DNA of 64,000 bases from positions 3,472,001-3,536,000 of the forward strand of contig JANCIK010000002.1 in NCBI GenBank assembly GCA_028532985.1. Reading direction: 5' to 3'. Positions 49,959 to 62,757 of the stretch are shown here, one piece after another. The position numbers were made by a program, and so were the translations under genes. Within the stretch, counting starts at the first letter, position 1; the number at the start of each line of letters is the position of its first letter. Source of the DNA: Stropharia rugosoannulata (lineage: Eukaryota > Basidiomycota > Agaricomycetes > Agaricales > Strophariaceae). Under the pieces are notes generated by a model. It saw only the letters and a list, made by a program, of their open reading frames with translations. It did no database searches and was not told where the DNA came from.

Positions 49959-51056
49959 ATGGCTCCCACTCTTCGCTCGACGAGTGCTCAAAACTCCCCG
50001 GCACATATAAGCACGACACAAAGCGTATCCCCTAGTCCGGCGACAACCCCCACGCGTAAGACTCCTTTATGCTCCAAATGCAAGCGGTCTCGTGTAGGGC
50101 ATCCAAGGTCGGGCTGCCCGTTCGTGGATTCTGCCCCTGTGAACAAGACGAGTCACTCAGGCTCTCCAACGAATCCAAGCCACTTGACCGATGCGCTGGG
50201 CTCAATGGTGATAGACAATCCGGACACCAAAGGCGGTAAAGCGGAATGTTCAAAGACTGCTGGCCGTCGACCGCGGCGGAGCTCAGCGAGGCCCATCGTC
50301 CGGAGCGATACCCTACTTTCCCTATCCGCGAACTCGCAGGAGATATTACAACGCCTTTCTCAGCCGGGGATCCTGAACAACAATGATGACAAACTCTCCG
50401 AAAGTGCCAAGATAGTGCGATGGCAAGATATGCTTGCTGCTACTCCGGCACCAGTGAAGAGAGCTAAGCTGCCCACAAGATCCCCGATGCCAGGTTCGCT
50501 TATCCCGCCTTCCCCTGAAAGCAGCTTTGCGTCTTCGAGCGGTCACTCATATAATATGAAGCGAGAGTCCCCATCGGCGAACTCCCTCAACTCGGGATCT
50601 GCTCCTCAGCGACAGGCCGATGGAGGAGATACTGAAGAAGACGAACGGAGTTCTGCATCCGAGTCAACTGCGTCCACGCGTCGCGCTCCACCTCTGACGC
50701 GGACGATGAGCTCCGTAGAGCGCGAAGAGTTCGTGTCGAGGCTCTCCGGCGAAGCACCCGCGACTATTTACATAATCCCCAAGGCAGATGTCGACGCCGT
50801 CATCACTCAAGCGCGGTCGCTCAAGTTTATCACGGAACTAGTCATGAATGACGATGGACGGGACCCGAATGCACTTATTATTCTTGGGCGTGAGGAAAAG
50901 TCTGTTCAGAATCTTCTGCGCAAGATAGAGAAAGAGAACTCGAAAGTGCGAGTGCAAGATGAGAGCCCATCCAAGGGACAGTCCAGACTTAAAGCAGCAG
51001 CGGGAGCTGTAGTTGTAGGTGCAGTAGGTGCGTGGGCAGGATTGGCCTTCACTTGA
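49959..51056 (+). CDS. Unknown Ser/Pro-rich protein with a Cys motif and C-terminal membrane tail
   Basis: Single exon, 365 aa from ATG (MAPTLRSTSAQNS). I do not recognise the family. Visible parts: a small Cys cluster at about residues 39-55 (CSKCKRSRVGHPRSGCPFVD), reminiscent of a short motif seen in other mushroom proteins; a long low-complexity Ser/Pro/Arg region; a compact folded-looking part at about residues 245-330 (EREEFVSRLSGEAPATIYII, VITQARSLKFITELVM, ALIILGREEKSVQNLLRKIE); and a final Gly/Ala/Val hydrophobic segment (AAAGAVVVGAVGAWAGLAFT) ending at the C-terminus. That layout fits a tail-anchored protein with a Gly-rich helix. The reading frame is open for 35 codons upstream of the ATG with only a TTG, so a non-AUG extension is possible but unproven. 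Confidence 0.82.
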   Translation: MAPTLRSTSAQNSPAHISTTQSVSPSPATTPTRKTPLCSKCKRSRVGHPRSGCPFVDSAPVNKTSHSGSPTNPSHLTDALGSMVIDNPDTKGGKAECSKTAGRRPRRSSARPIVRSDTLLSLSANSQEILQRLSQPGILNNNDDKLSESAKIVRWQDMLAATPAPVKRAKLPTRSPMPGSLIPPSPESSFASSSGHSYNMKRESPSANSLNSGSAPQRQADGGDTEEDERSSASESTASTRRAPPLTRTMSSVEREEFVSRLSGEAPATIYIIPKADVDAVITQARSLKFITELVMNDDGRDPNALIILGREEKSVQNLLRKIEKENSKVRVQDESPSKGQSRLKAAAGAVVVGAVGAWAGLAFT

Positions 51057-52700
51057 GCTCGACTACCATTTTACCATATCATTCTTATCGGATACCTCGA
51101 ATCATACCTCTTGGAATGATCTCTACTCAAATCTCGTCCTTCTCAGTAAACATTTTCTTAGTGTTGCTATCTACAGTTTGTATCCATGTATCGCTTTGAG
51201 CTTTCACTGTACACTACGCGTACTCTTCTGTTAACCATTTACTTTCAGTACTATTTCCACAGAACAATCCAGTTCCGTAAACCACCCAAATGAATAACCG
51301 TTCATATGCACAGAAGATACAGTTAAACGCTTGAAGGCCATAAGTGCGTATCATCGGCACCGGAACAAGCTCAATTAAAACACCCAGCAGCTAAAGAACA
51401 GCGGTAGCGGCGTAAGTAAGCTAATGCACTCCAGGACAGAGGCAAGGCTTTGAGATAATCTGATTTGGTGACGCCGCACAGGAGAGACTGAGGTGTCACG
51501 GAGGTACTGATATAACGGAAAGGATGGAATGCATAATTAAACACCCAACATTGCCATCTTGATTTAATTTGGTTAGAAGACTTCAAGCTTCGAGTAGAAA
51601 TGAAGTGGGGGATCTCAGGAGTCTCTTGCGAAGGAGCTGCGTTAGATTGAATGCGTCGAACTTGAGCATAAGAAACGCGTGCATTATTGCAGTGTAGCCC
51701 GGTAGGAGCGACAGTAAATTTAATGGAAGGAGGTTATAGTCATTAAAGGACCTGACCTTTCTTACAAGGCACGCATTTCTGATTTGTTCAATGGTAGTCT
51801 CAGAGAGCGTCCTTCTGGAAGCTGTTAGTTCATCTTACTACTGCCAGTAGTACTAGCCGTTTTAATTCTCGTGCATGGGATGTGGTTAAACTTGGACTTG
51901 TGTATACCGTTACTAATTGAGTTAGTATGCCACTTTGAAGTCCTGCCTTCTGGCTTGCTTAGCTTCTTGAGCACAAATAAATATGTATAGAGGGGGGGTT
52001 TCTACGCCTGTAACTTTATTCCAATGCATAGGATATTATAAAGAGTGAAATTACTGATGGCGACTAGCAATGGTGATATGTGTGGTATGTACTTATTCCG
52101 CGGTGCGTTCGGAGTATGCGCTAACGTAGGAAGGTGTACTCCGGGACCGAGATGCGTTATATGCGGAGAGCCTGACAATGAACTGTCTGAATCAATAAAT
52201 GGCGCAGCCTGAGACGTCGTGGGGGTTTGAAGTGGACATAACTGCATGGGTCACCGGTCACCGGGGACAGGCAGTGCGGAGGTGGCGTCCAAATTTGAGC
52301 CAGGCACTGCTGATACTTATTCTCTGCAGACTTTTGTTAGAGGTTTGGATGGTATCCGTATCCACGCCACTAGACTGACAGTACCTGAAAGATTTTGATA
52401 ATGCTGTCCAGTCGGAGGTAGTTCGAAGTGGTCGGTAAACAGTAGTAAAGTGACCTAGTTTGAATCGATGGATATACTACTTCAAACTTCTATGCATCGG
52501 GTGAAGCTGAAGCTTGCCTGCTGCTTCCAACCATTCATGTAGACATACATATATGGGGTTATAAAACGCTTGAAATGGAAATTTTAGTATGATGATGCCT
52601 GCCGACTTGTGATGCAAGTGCCGGTCGTATTATATACTAGACAAAGTTATCGTTTTCTGCTACGGAATTCGGCTGCTTTCTGGCCGTAGAGGCTGTAGCA
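51057..52700. other. Intergenic region, no gene seen
   Basis: Moderate-GC DNA with only short frames and no recognisable signals. Confidence 0.4.
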
Positions 52701-53490
52701 TTGACTATAGAGTAGCTTCCTTATATTTTCCGTTGTCGCAATCCTGTTGATGCATGATGATGTTGTATGGACTGCTTATACCACAGGCGGACGAAGATAA
52801 TGTCGTCGTCAAGTACAGTTTTTAGTGTTGACAAGGTGCTTTTGCCATCCTCATACAGCAGAACGGTGACCAACGCGGTGATGACATTTCGGTGTTTCCA
52901 TGAGTAAGAGGCAGAAGCAGAAGTGAAAGGAACGGAAATCTACAATGGAGGTTGATCAGGCTTTGTCTGACACATTTTAGCTTGGCACAGACGTATTCCT
53001 CATCAAAGTCCACTGCATATGCATTAGTACCGCGGCTGTCGTTATTCCGTATAGTAATTATTGTCCCAGACCGTAATTTATCGCTCAAGGAGAAAGTCAA
53101 TACACACTGGAGGTCCAAAAAAATATCTAGGAAGTAAGTATATATGCTAATGCTCTACAGAGCCATGTTTCCGGGACATTAATTCGAGCGATACAGGGTC
53201 TTCCTGATTTAGCGCCCATGTGCCTCGGTTAGGTGAATTTAAGCGCCCGCTATCCGGGGCTCCGCCCTCAGCCTGTTATAGCATGAGTGATGTCATGCTA
53301 TGCGTTGTCGTCACTGAGCAACGACGGCGTTCTGTACCTTCTGTTGCCTTGGGGGACATGTGGCTTCCGAATATGAGCATCTGTGTACGTCAAAGCGCTT
53401 ATTGCATGCAATCCAAGATCTTCAATCACAGCGGCATTTAGCAGTATGGGAGATTGATACACATTGACATGTAGTTCCATGCCGTCCTTA
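52700..53490 (-). pseudogene. Possible unrecognised gene or relic, minus strand
   Basis: Three minus-strand pieces look protein-like: MELHVNVYQSPILLNAAVIE at about 53,300-53,490; RGTNAYAVDFDEEYVCAKLK at about 52,970-53,118; and, after a TAG acceptor near 52,940, ASYSWKHRNVITALVTVLLY and TVLDDDIIFVRLWYKQS. I could not join them in phase with good donors, nor match them to a family. It could be a degenerate lineage-specific gene. Confidence 0.25.
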
Positions 53491-54105
53491 CGTTCAGTCT
53501 AGTAAGGGCACGATACTGGATTTAACAACTTTTGTACCACCGTAAGACTCAGCTAACTTGACTTGATAGTACTTGGGGGAAAAAAGCTTGCAAAAAATTA
53601 CTTATCGGAGGGAGTCGACGTGGTCATGCAATGGTCATGCATGTACTTTTTGTTATACCGGACATACATACTGCATAGGGTTGTTGGATGTTCCATATAG
53701 AAACAAACGCTTCTACACTGAGGAAGAGTGTACGTATATATCTTCTGGCGCAGGCCTCAGGGGTTACGGTCACCTATCTTTAGGATTAGCAACCCTGCCT
53801 AAAAGACTAGTCCGTCGGTGTCCCATCAATGACTTGTTAATGACTCAAATTACTGTCCCAAGAACTTGCTCTGCTCCTTACCGCTCCGTTCCTTCTTCCG
53901 TGTAGCGCGAGCTGTATACACTCGCCACGTCGCCGTAGGTTGGCCGTTGGATGAAGCAAGTATAGCACACGGAGCGCGGCTGCGGCGATGTGGCCCCATC
54001 GTGGACAGGGATGACATAATCAGGGTGGTTAGAGAACACTGGCTTGTGGAAGGATGAGCACACGACATTGACCATATCGCCTGCAGCTTCTGCTCATTGA
54101 GCAGC
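53491..54105. other. Upstream region of the TRP-like gene
   Basis: No exon recognised; likely promoter and leader of the downstream gene. Confidence 0.4.
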
Positions 54106-57100
54106 ATGCGGCGGTCCCTCCTTACCTGTCTTCTTGCCCTCCTTCTTTCCCTTCTATCCCTCACAAATGCAGACCCGCTTTTGATCCCCTTCGAGGACTG
54201 TTTCGATGACTCGCAAAGTACCGACCAAAAGCTCACTGTAGATAGTGTCTATGCCCAGGTCCTCCAGAACGATAGCTTGGGCAACTATCTCAACCTTACC
54301 GTTCTCGGGACAAGTCCCCAACCCATCGTCGGTCTGCCCAACGGGAGTTCCAGTCTCTGTGAGCCCTCCTCCATTTATGCCGCCTTTTCCGCGCTCATTT
54401 ATCAACTAAGCCACGCTTTTCACCACGTCGTCCGTGCTCACGCTCAGCGCCTGGTCGAACAGCAGTTACCTATGTCAGACCATGCGACCGCCATCACCAT
54501 TGCCGAGTACCCTAGCAAGTGACGGAACTTACTGCCCGATTGCTGCAGGGCCGTTCGCCTTCTCTGCCACGATCCCTTGGGGCCGGAACCGCGAGCTTAC
54601 GACTCTACTTACACGTCTGCGTGCGGTTGATCCATTCGGGAAGAGCCTTCTGTGTCTGGATGTCCTAACGACACCACTTGCTCCAACCCCGCATTCGCCT
54701 TACGGACGCGCAAGGATAATTCTATGGTCCACTGTCGCCCTAGCTGCGGCGTATTGGCTCGTTGGAAGCTTGGGGAGGGTGGCGTCTGCATGGAATCGTG
54801 GAATAACCAGAGAAGGTGGAGGCTTCTGGGCACGCGCTCGTAGTGCAGGTTATGTCCTGGCAAGCGCTATTAGTGGAGAGAGGTTGGCAGCGGCGCCGGC
54901 GCTGATGCGCTTTTGTGAGCAGTGCAACGTTGATCACTTTGGGCGACTAACAACCCCCTACAGGTACTCCGGCAGTGCGCGATGTTATTTTTCATACCCA
55001 ATGGTGCGCCGTACTTGCAATGGTTGCGGTGGAGTGGCCCCAGTTCGTGTGTACGTCCCGGGCCGTCTATTTTTACTTGTATCTTTAATCATTCACCCTC
55101 ACCTGTTTTGTACTTCTCTAGACCCTCTACTGACGCAGACTGCATGGGCTACCCTGACATACAACATTTCGTTGACGCCGTCTTCTCACGATAACCATGT
55201 CTCTCCTCTCTTGGTCACTCCATTCTCACCTCCGAGCAATTTTGCTGATCAACTGGTCGACCCAACATCCCCGCTGTTCATAGATTTGTCGGTACCCAAT
55301 AGCCTATTCACCTTACCACCGTCAACATCAACTGCCGCGTCCCAGACTATTCCGCCGGGTGTACCATCTTTCGCATATACGCTAGGTGTACGGCCGCAGG
55401 ACCTATTCCCCATGTGTTTGATTCTATTCTTGGGCATCGTTGCTGGCACAATTGTTCTATCTGTCCTCGTGTGGTTTATTGACTATGCCATGAATCTGAT
55501 TAGCGAGGCTGGTCGTGGACAAAAGCTTCCATTTGGTGGGATGGCGCGTCTCGGCGGAACTCGCAGTCCGGGACTTGGATATGGATCGGCAGGTTCAATG
55601 AAAGACCTCGCGTCTGCCAGTGCGGAGAGCCCAAGTCCTCCACTTGGCACTATGTTTGGGATGGGAGAGGAGACTAAGGCGCTTACCGGTTCGACCAGCC
55701 CACACGCTCGATTCTCGATGCCCTCCTCAGATAGGGAGCGCGGGATATCATCGCACCGCACATGGTGGACTAGACTGCGCACGTCTGCGGGAGCAAGCAC
55801 GGGCGCGTTCTATGGGAGCGTGTTGCATGGAAATCTTGTGCGGCTACTAATTCTTTTCCACCTGCCGCTGACCGTCTTTTCTTGCTATCACTTGACTCTG
55901 GGGGCTGCAGGGGATGTAGGAACTGGTGCAACCGTACTTGCAGCTCTTTCTCTTGTTATCCTATCAGTTCTCTTACCTGCTCATCTTATTCTGCGTATCG
56001 CATTCACCAGCACAAGCAAGTTGTATTCGGAGACACGGACATTGCTTTCATTAGGACCGCTATATGCGCACTATCGCGCCGGCTCACAGCTATTCGCAGT
56101 ACTCTTCTTCATCGGAAACATTGCCTTTGGTGTTGTCATTGGTGCTGGGCATAAAAGTGGGACTGCACAGGCTATTATCATTCTTGTTGTTGAGGTGGCA
56201 CTTGCTCTTGTCACGAGTCTCTGGCTTCCTTGGGGAGGAGGAGCGAGTATGGGCCTGATCAGCTTCCTCTTCTGTGTAGCAAGAATTGTTGTTGCGGTCT
56301 TACTGGTCATCCTAACTCAGGCTGTACGTCTTGTCCTCTAACTATTACTTCTCATCCTGATAAATCATACAGATATCTATTGGCCCGGGTCCAGGTGGAT
56401 GGGTAGCGTACGGCATCCTCGTTATTTTAGCTCTGGTCTACCTTGCGCTACTCCTCATGCTCGTCTCCAAAATCGTTGAAGGTCTTCTCCGCATAATCTT
56501 CGGCGTCAGCTTCGACCGCTCAAAACACTCATCCGATACCGGTTTGATAGGCGTGTTAGGGCTGCTGGGATGTGCGTGCTGTGGCGGTCGGCGTCGTGGG
56601 GGTAAACGCAAGCGACACGGCGGGAGAAACGGCTCAAGCGCGTTGGGCCCGGGTCAGGCCGACCGCGAGTCCGACATGTCGTCCTACTTGCCTCCTCCAG
56701 GCGGTATAAACCACGGTGATGGCTCCGTGACACCGCCCCAATTCCTCCGGACAGAGTCCCGTAAGGGCTCTACGTACTCTCAACCGCCCTCGGTCTTGCG
56801 GCCTGAGCATGCAAACAGGCCGTACCGAGAAGCGGGTCCCGTTGGTGAAGAGGGCGAGGGATATATCATGGGCGCATGGCAACCTTTCCCGCGCGTGCCC
56901 TCTGCAGGAGCAGGTTACACCCCACTGACAGGCGAGGTGCAGGCCGGAGGAACGGGTCTCGGGATAGCTGCAGTTGGGTACAAGAGCGCGTTATCACCAA
57001 GAACGGAAGCACCACCGGCAGGCGCGCAGAGGGCGCAGATTGTAGGCGGTTCATCCGCGACTCCGACATCGGCTACCCCCGCTGCTGCGCCCTCGCCCAG

Positions 57101-58052
57101 TGGGTTCACACGCGTTGGCGGTGGGCGTGCACATATCGACTCGCCCTACGCGATTTCGTCTGGGTCTACGCAGACATTCCCCTCGCTTGGCCAGCAAAGC
57201 GTGCACACGCAAGTGCCATCGCAGAGCTGGCGAACGCATGGTCATCAGGCGAGCGGGTCCGCGGTCACGCTGACGCCGACAACGGGGCCGGCACGCACGG
57301 TGTCCGTGCCGACTGCATACGACGATGCAGAGCCCGCGTTGTCCTTTGCGAGCGTTGACACTGGTGTGGGGAGCAACGGCCTTCCTCCGGGCGCAATGAT
57401 GCCCGCCCACATCCGCACAAAATCGCAAACGGCCATCGTCGAGGACTTCCAGCCACTCCCTGCCCAGGATGCCCCTGCTATAGGCGCATCGGGCTCGACG
57501 TCCGTGGCTGCATCCGCCTCGCGCCTGTCAGTTCTTCTCGGTCAACAACAGCCTCAGCAGCAGCCGCAGCAGCAACAATCAAACTCCTCGCCCTCGGCAT
57601 GGGATCTACAGACGCGGCCCGCTGGGCTCCGCCAGACACATGTATCAGAGGACAGCTACCTCCGTACGCCTGCGCGCTTCACAGTAGGCGGAGCAGACGA
57701 CGAAGACGACTCGGGCGAGGAGCAGGGCAGCGGCGCCCGCAACAAAAAGAAGGGACGGCCCTGGTATCACCTCCGCCGTGGGCGCGCGCACAGCAGCGAG
57801 GACCGCGTCACTGCGGGCGCCTCGCAGCTCGGTAGTGGTGTATCGGGCTCGGCGGCGACTGGTGCTGGTACGGCTGCTGTTGAGGGAGAGATGGGTGGGC
57901 TCAGTGGGAGTGCAACGGCTCAGCCTCAGCGGTCGTTTGTGGTCATTCGCAAGCCGCCGAGCTCGATGGGTCGACTAAACCAGGCAGCGGGCTCAAGCAG
58001 CGGGGCCGACTCGGGATATCCTTCAGCTTCGGCACGACCGCCTACGCGATGA
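54106..58052 (+). CDS. Fungal TRP-like (Pkd2/Flc-type) membrane channel protein
   Basis: Exons 54106-54358, 54411-54914, 54964-55050, 55122-56323 and 56373-58052 give 1241 aa. A signal peptide (MRRSLLTCLLALLLSLLSLT) is followed by a Cys-containing ML-like ectodomain (about residues 24-160) and then several membrane helices, for example ARIILWSTVALAAAYWLVGS, CLILFLGIVAGTIVLSVLVW, FAVLFFIGNIAFGVVIGAG and LISFLFCVARIVVAVLLVIL. The segments VIFHTQWCAVLAMVAVEWPQ and LLTQTAWATLTYNISLT, joined across two introns, are typical of the fungal TRP-like family. Related yeast proteins act in calcium signalling and in the plasma membrane or ER during growth and cytokinesis; the role here is inferred from that. 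The last third is a long disordered cytoplasmic tail rich in Gly, Ser and Gln (Q-run at about 57,545). ATG 54106 is chosen because it opens the signal peptide. Confidence 0.9.
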
Positions 58053-58654
58053 TTGAGTATTTCTTTTGCAAGAGAGATTTATTTGCACATCCAAAAAAAT
58101 CGTTCGTGGGCGACGTTATAACCATTCTTGTATCCTGTATCGCACTTTTATTCCTCTCTTATATGTTGTGTAGTTCTTCCTTGCATTTGGCATCACCCCT
58201 CACGGACATCTTGGATTGCATTCTATAGTTGATACGTGGATATTTCTTCTCGTAGACCCATCCATCCACGCTCAATATCTTCACCCTCTCCCAACTAACG
58301 GACTGGACCATTGTTACTCACCTTTCTACCCTCCTGTATACCGTAATTATTATACCGCCATTTCATATATATTTCATGGTCAAAACATGTTGCATGCAGT
58401 GTGGGTCCTGTAGATCTGTGTTGCATGTTGTACATAGTTGATGTACATGATGGTATCAAGTAACTAATATTGAGAAGTACTTGTAAGATTAGATGATCCT
58501 GGACTGTACACTCTCGATTTTCCATATCAAACAGGCAAAAAAAATTGACTGCTTGCAGTTATCGCCCGGTGCTTGTTCATAGGTGCTGTTATAGCTCAAA
58601 CCCAGCGGTGTGAAGGACGGTGGCAAACTAGGAGGAACGAATAAGCGTCTAACT
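58053..58654. other. Convergent intergenic region
   Basis: Lies between the stops of the TRP-like gene and the M28 gene. AT-rich; terminators of both genes expected. No other feature seen. Confidence 0.5.
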
Positions 58655-60415
58655 CTAGGGGAAGCTCGGATTGCTTGCCTGAACTTTCGCAATAGCGAAG
58701 AGTTGGTCAAAGTCATAACCTTCCCTGTCGCTGAGGTCACCTAAACATACGATAAGCTTGGTGACTTCGCGAAGAATGAAAACAACCTACCGCTATTGTG
58801 ATACATGGGATCGGCAACTAAAATAAAAGGTTAACATAATGCCCAACATGTTTTGGATAAGATAATTTACTTGGTCCTGCGCGCTCGAAAACTTGGGTAG
58901 CAGCAAATCCTTGCTCGTGGAACGACTGCATGTATTTATTTTTAGAAAACATTTACTGGAAGTAATGCATTAAAAAAGTTATTCACCTGGTGGTCACTGC
59001 AGCATGCCTTAGATCGCATCACACGTTCAATCATCATCTATGTGTTTCATGGAATGTGAGGCTTACAGGAGTGAAGCCAACATGAAGCTCGGGACTGTAG
59101 ATTGCTGAAATATTGGCGACTAGTTGAGTAGCCTCGGGTGTACTAATGCTATACGAATCATGTTGCGAGGTAAGAGGTGGGAATAAGGAAGACTCGTTAG
59201 ACTCACCGATCAGGCAGTCCAAGCTGAAGCGGCTCCCCTGGCGCACGGTAGGCGGTCATGTCGGCTTGCACCATGAGAGTGATGTTGGCTCCAGCAGCGC
59301 GCAGTTCGCCTAGAGAACATGAATAGGAGAGGTGAATATATATCTTGTGGACGTACGAGCATATGCCCTGGATCCAAGCAGGCCTTGTTCCTCGCCCGCG
59401 AAGAATGCCAGCTCGACGTTGCTGTGGAATTTGACACCCTTTCGGCCTATGGTACGTGCAATGGAGAGGACACCAACAGTCCCAGAACCGTCATCGTCTC
59501 CACCGGGCGCGCGTGTGCTGCCGAAAGAGCCGCGGCTGTCGTAGTGACCACTGATGAGCACAGTTGCATCGGTCTCAGTGATAGAGTCATAACGGCTATG
59601 AACCTCAATCTTGGTAAAGAGTACTTTACGAGCAAACTGCGTGTTACGTACCATATCACATTAGGAGCGAAACCGGTGATGAAGGGAGACAAGCGGCATG
59701 TGGCGCCGGTGCCCTCGACTTGCTCCTTCAGCCAGTTGGCCGCCACGCGGGCGCCAGAAGAGAACGAGTGGCGCGAGATGATACCGGACAACTCGTCTTC
59801 ACCGGTCAGAAAGCGGATGTCCTTCTTGATTTGGGGAATTGAGATGTTGCCCACAATGGAGGCGACCTCGGGGTTGAACTTCAGGTCGCTGAGAATGTTG
59901 CGCACGACTTCGGCAGCGTCCTCGGGCACAGGAATAAATGGCACGGGTTCGTCTGGTACGAGTTTTGACCTCCAGAATGGTGGGAGCCTTGTGTCGACAC
60001 TGCGCGCTTTCTCGGCGTCCAAGGATACTAGTGCTGCAGTATCGGTGCGGTAATGAATTTCGTACGCGCTGGAGAGCACTTGTTCGTCCATAACAACCTG
60101 CTTCAACTCTCTGCTGAATTCCGGTGCTGAGATAGCATCGAAGAACTCTTCCAAGCCCGACGAGTGTAGTTTCTCGTCCACAGCAACCTTTTCAAGCCAC
60201 ACAAGCCGGTGACCTGGTTCAGGGACTGAGGAGTATCGTGCCGAGTCCAACTCATAGTTCCATAGTGTCATACAATCCTGGTTGGTCACTGATAGGATAC
60301 TCAGCGTTGAGCCTGCATCACCGTAGTTTCCGAGAAAGCCTTCAGAGAAACAGCTATTGTCAGAAGTGATACCGGGAGTGAAAGGGGTGACTAGCAGAAT
60401 TCCAAGTGGCAGCAT
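58655..60415 (-). CDS. Secreted M28-family zinc aminopeptidase
   Basis: Two-zinc exopeptidase that removes N-terminal residues from peptides. Eight exons (59652-60415, 59357-59595, 59207-59309, 59067-59148, 58987-59007, 58871-58925, 58791-58817, 58655-58740) sum to 458 aa in phase, one of them only 21 nt. The N-terminus MLPLGILLVTPFTPGITS is a plausible signal peptide. After a roughly 200-residue pro-region, the M28 ligands appear in order: H272 (LISGHYDSRGS), an Asp in PGGDDDGSG (288-290), E323/E324 (FFAGEEQGLLG), D351 (VQADM) and H428 (MYHNSGDLSD). The CCSDHQSFHEQGF motif is also typical of this branch. All key residues are intact, so an active enzyme is expected. Its start lies 270 bp downstream of the amidase stop on the same strand. 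Confidence 0.93.
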
Positions 60416-60685
60416 TCTCGATTATGGTGGGGTATTAACAGGGTGTGTGTACAGGTCGAACAGCCTGCGGGTTGCCCTACGGGACGTAATGCGGTTCACC
60501 ACCGGCCCGTTCGTAGGGATACCCACGCCGATAAGTAATTCGAAAATATGTACAGAGCAGTGAGCTTCATCAACTGTAACACATGGCTCACTCCAAAGCA
60601 TGCATGCTAATGAACTCACCGACCTTGGGAATAGGCAACCATTCACAGACTCATTATAATTTAGCAAAGCATCAGACGCAATGAT

Positions 60686-62757
60686 TTATTTCTCATGGAA
60701 CATAAATCTGCCCACAGTCACCGTCCGCACCAAACCAAGCTCTCCCAACTTTTTAACCAGATCCAAGAGCATGAAGTCGCAGCCCTTCCGTGAAACAAAT
60801 TCTAGTGCAACTGGTATGGGCTCCCATCTCCTACTGACATGGCTATAATATCGTGCCTCTCCAATCGGGACTGTGATTTCAGGTAGTTCGCCCATTGACG
60901 CGAGGAAGTTGAAGAAATCCGCAAGTCGTGCCACCTCGCCCGGAGCCGCGGCGGTAATCACAAAGCGAGACGCGCCGGAGAGGTGATTAAAGTCTTCTAC
61001 TCTATATGATGGCTGCGCTCCGGTTGCAGCCTCGTAAACGAACATTGAGTCGGAGCAAGAGTCCGCATCCTCCTTGAAGATGTGAGAACTTACATCAGCG
61101 CTGAAGGCCCGTTTTAGTTCGACCGCTGATGCAAAGTCGCGCTTCGTTATGCTCTGTGCGCGGCTGAACATTGCATTTGGAATAGGATCAAATGTTGGTG
61201 GCGTAGAATACAGTGATATGTATTTCTCTGTTGTTGGTTTCCCAACATCCATCCACGAGCGATATTCTGCGAGTTTGTTTGATGAAGTCTGGAAGACAGG
61301 GAAGCTCCCGTTGGGAAATAAGGGTATAAGAATTTCTGTAAAATTAACTCGCTCAAGTTGAATGTCCAGATGATTTTTCAAGCTCGCAAGAAACTCGTCA
61401 ATGATTGTCTGTGCAAATTCGTTCTTGACGGGGAAGTGGTCAATGGGGTAGAACAGTTTAGACGGAAAGCGTGTAATTAGTTTGTTATTAATGACGGGAG
61501 CATCGGAGAACCTGTGAGCCAGTGTCATTACACACAGTATAGACTTTAAAGATGGACATACCACCGTCTGGCAACTTCATAAAATATAGCAGGGTGTCTG
61601 GTAAAGAATCCTGCAGTGTCCATCTCTTCTGATAATGGAACGACACCAGTCATATCCATACTCCCATGAGACGGGCGGATACCATATGATCCAACTAGAG
61701 TAGCAGGCTTCCGCACGCTGCCTCTTGTGTCACTACCTACAGTAAATTCAAGCCATTTGTAAGCTGCAATCGCACAGGCACTCCCGGAGCTGGATGCTGC
61801 AGCAGTTAAATGACCATCGCCTCTCGGGTTCCACGAATAGGGCACATCGATGAATTCCCAAGGCTGAGCCCCATGAGCAAACTGGGATGTGCGGGTCTTG
61901 CCTACCAGGAGAGCCCCTAAGTCTATCAGCCTCTGCACGGAGGGCGCAGTCAACTCTGGGACCTCATTGGTCAGACGATACGCATGTGAGCCTGCTGCTG
62001 TTGTAAGACCCTTTGCATTGTATATGTCTTTCAAGCCAAAACGTAGGCCGGCCAGAGGAAGTGTAGAGGATAATGTGGGTATCCTTGATGGCACTGGAAT
62101 CAATTGGCAAGATGATTTGTCCTTGAATATATGCGTGAAGTTCGTTTGGAGCCATCCTGCTCCGGAGATATCTGGGACTGAGCCAAACAGAAACGCGTCG
62201 TACTCATCCGGATATAACCTATAAACAGTACTGAAGTTCAGGGTTGATTCGTCTGTTGAAGGTAATACCACCAAAGGTCCCCGTGGCGCCAATCCAGTCA
62301 TTACATTGGTCGGAATAACGTCGTCAGATCCTCCCTTTATATTTCCTGAAAGAAAAACATGCTTGACTCCACGTCGGTTGAGCCACCCATATGCTTTAGT
62401 GTCAATGGATGCTATGCCATCGCCCTTGTACGTGATAAGCATGAAGTCGACGAACATATCACTCCATACGTCATCGAAGCGTTTGTAGAACTTCAGCTGA
62501 GTCTCCAGATATTCGGCAGTGACTTTCTCTTCGTTGATCCAGATGCTGGTGGTAAGTCTGCCAGGTACCACCGCAACTGGAGGAGATGCATGGACTGTGA
62601 ATGACTCCTGTGCGCTTGCAAGATAGAACGACTCATTCTTGTTGAATGTAAATACTGAACCAGAGGGATGTTCCGAAAGAATTTCAAGACCGGGGTCCAG
62701 CGCCGACACCACCAGAGAGAAACAAAGTAGCCGTAAGTAGATCGAAAAACGCGGCAT
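60686..62757 (-). CDS. Secreted-type amidase-signature hydrolase
   Basis: Two exons (61562-62757 and 60686-61511) joined at TG|G give 673 aa. A signal peptide (MPRFSIYLRLLCFSLVVSAL) is followed by an N-terminal region of about 210 residues before the amidase core. In other fungal amidases a comparable N-terminal domain is annotated as Arp1-like; I infer the same here. The Ser-cisSer-Lys triad is visible: K243 (FGLKDIYNAKG), a Ser in AAASSSGSA (322-326) and the nucleophile S347 (GSDTRGSVR). The usual GGSS is altered to AASS, yet the serines remain. Several N-glycosylation sites fit a secreted protein. The substrate (amide or nitrile-derived) cannot be told. It lies upstream of M28 on the same strand and is divergent from the ATG22-like gene. 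Confidence 0.92.
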
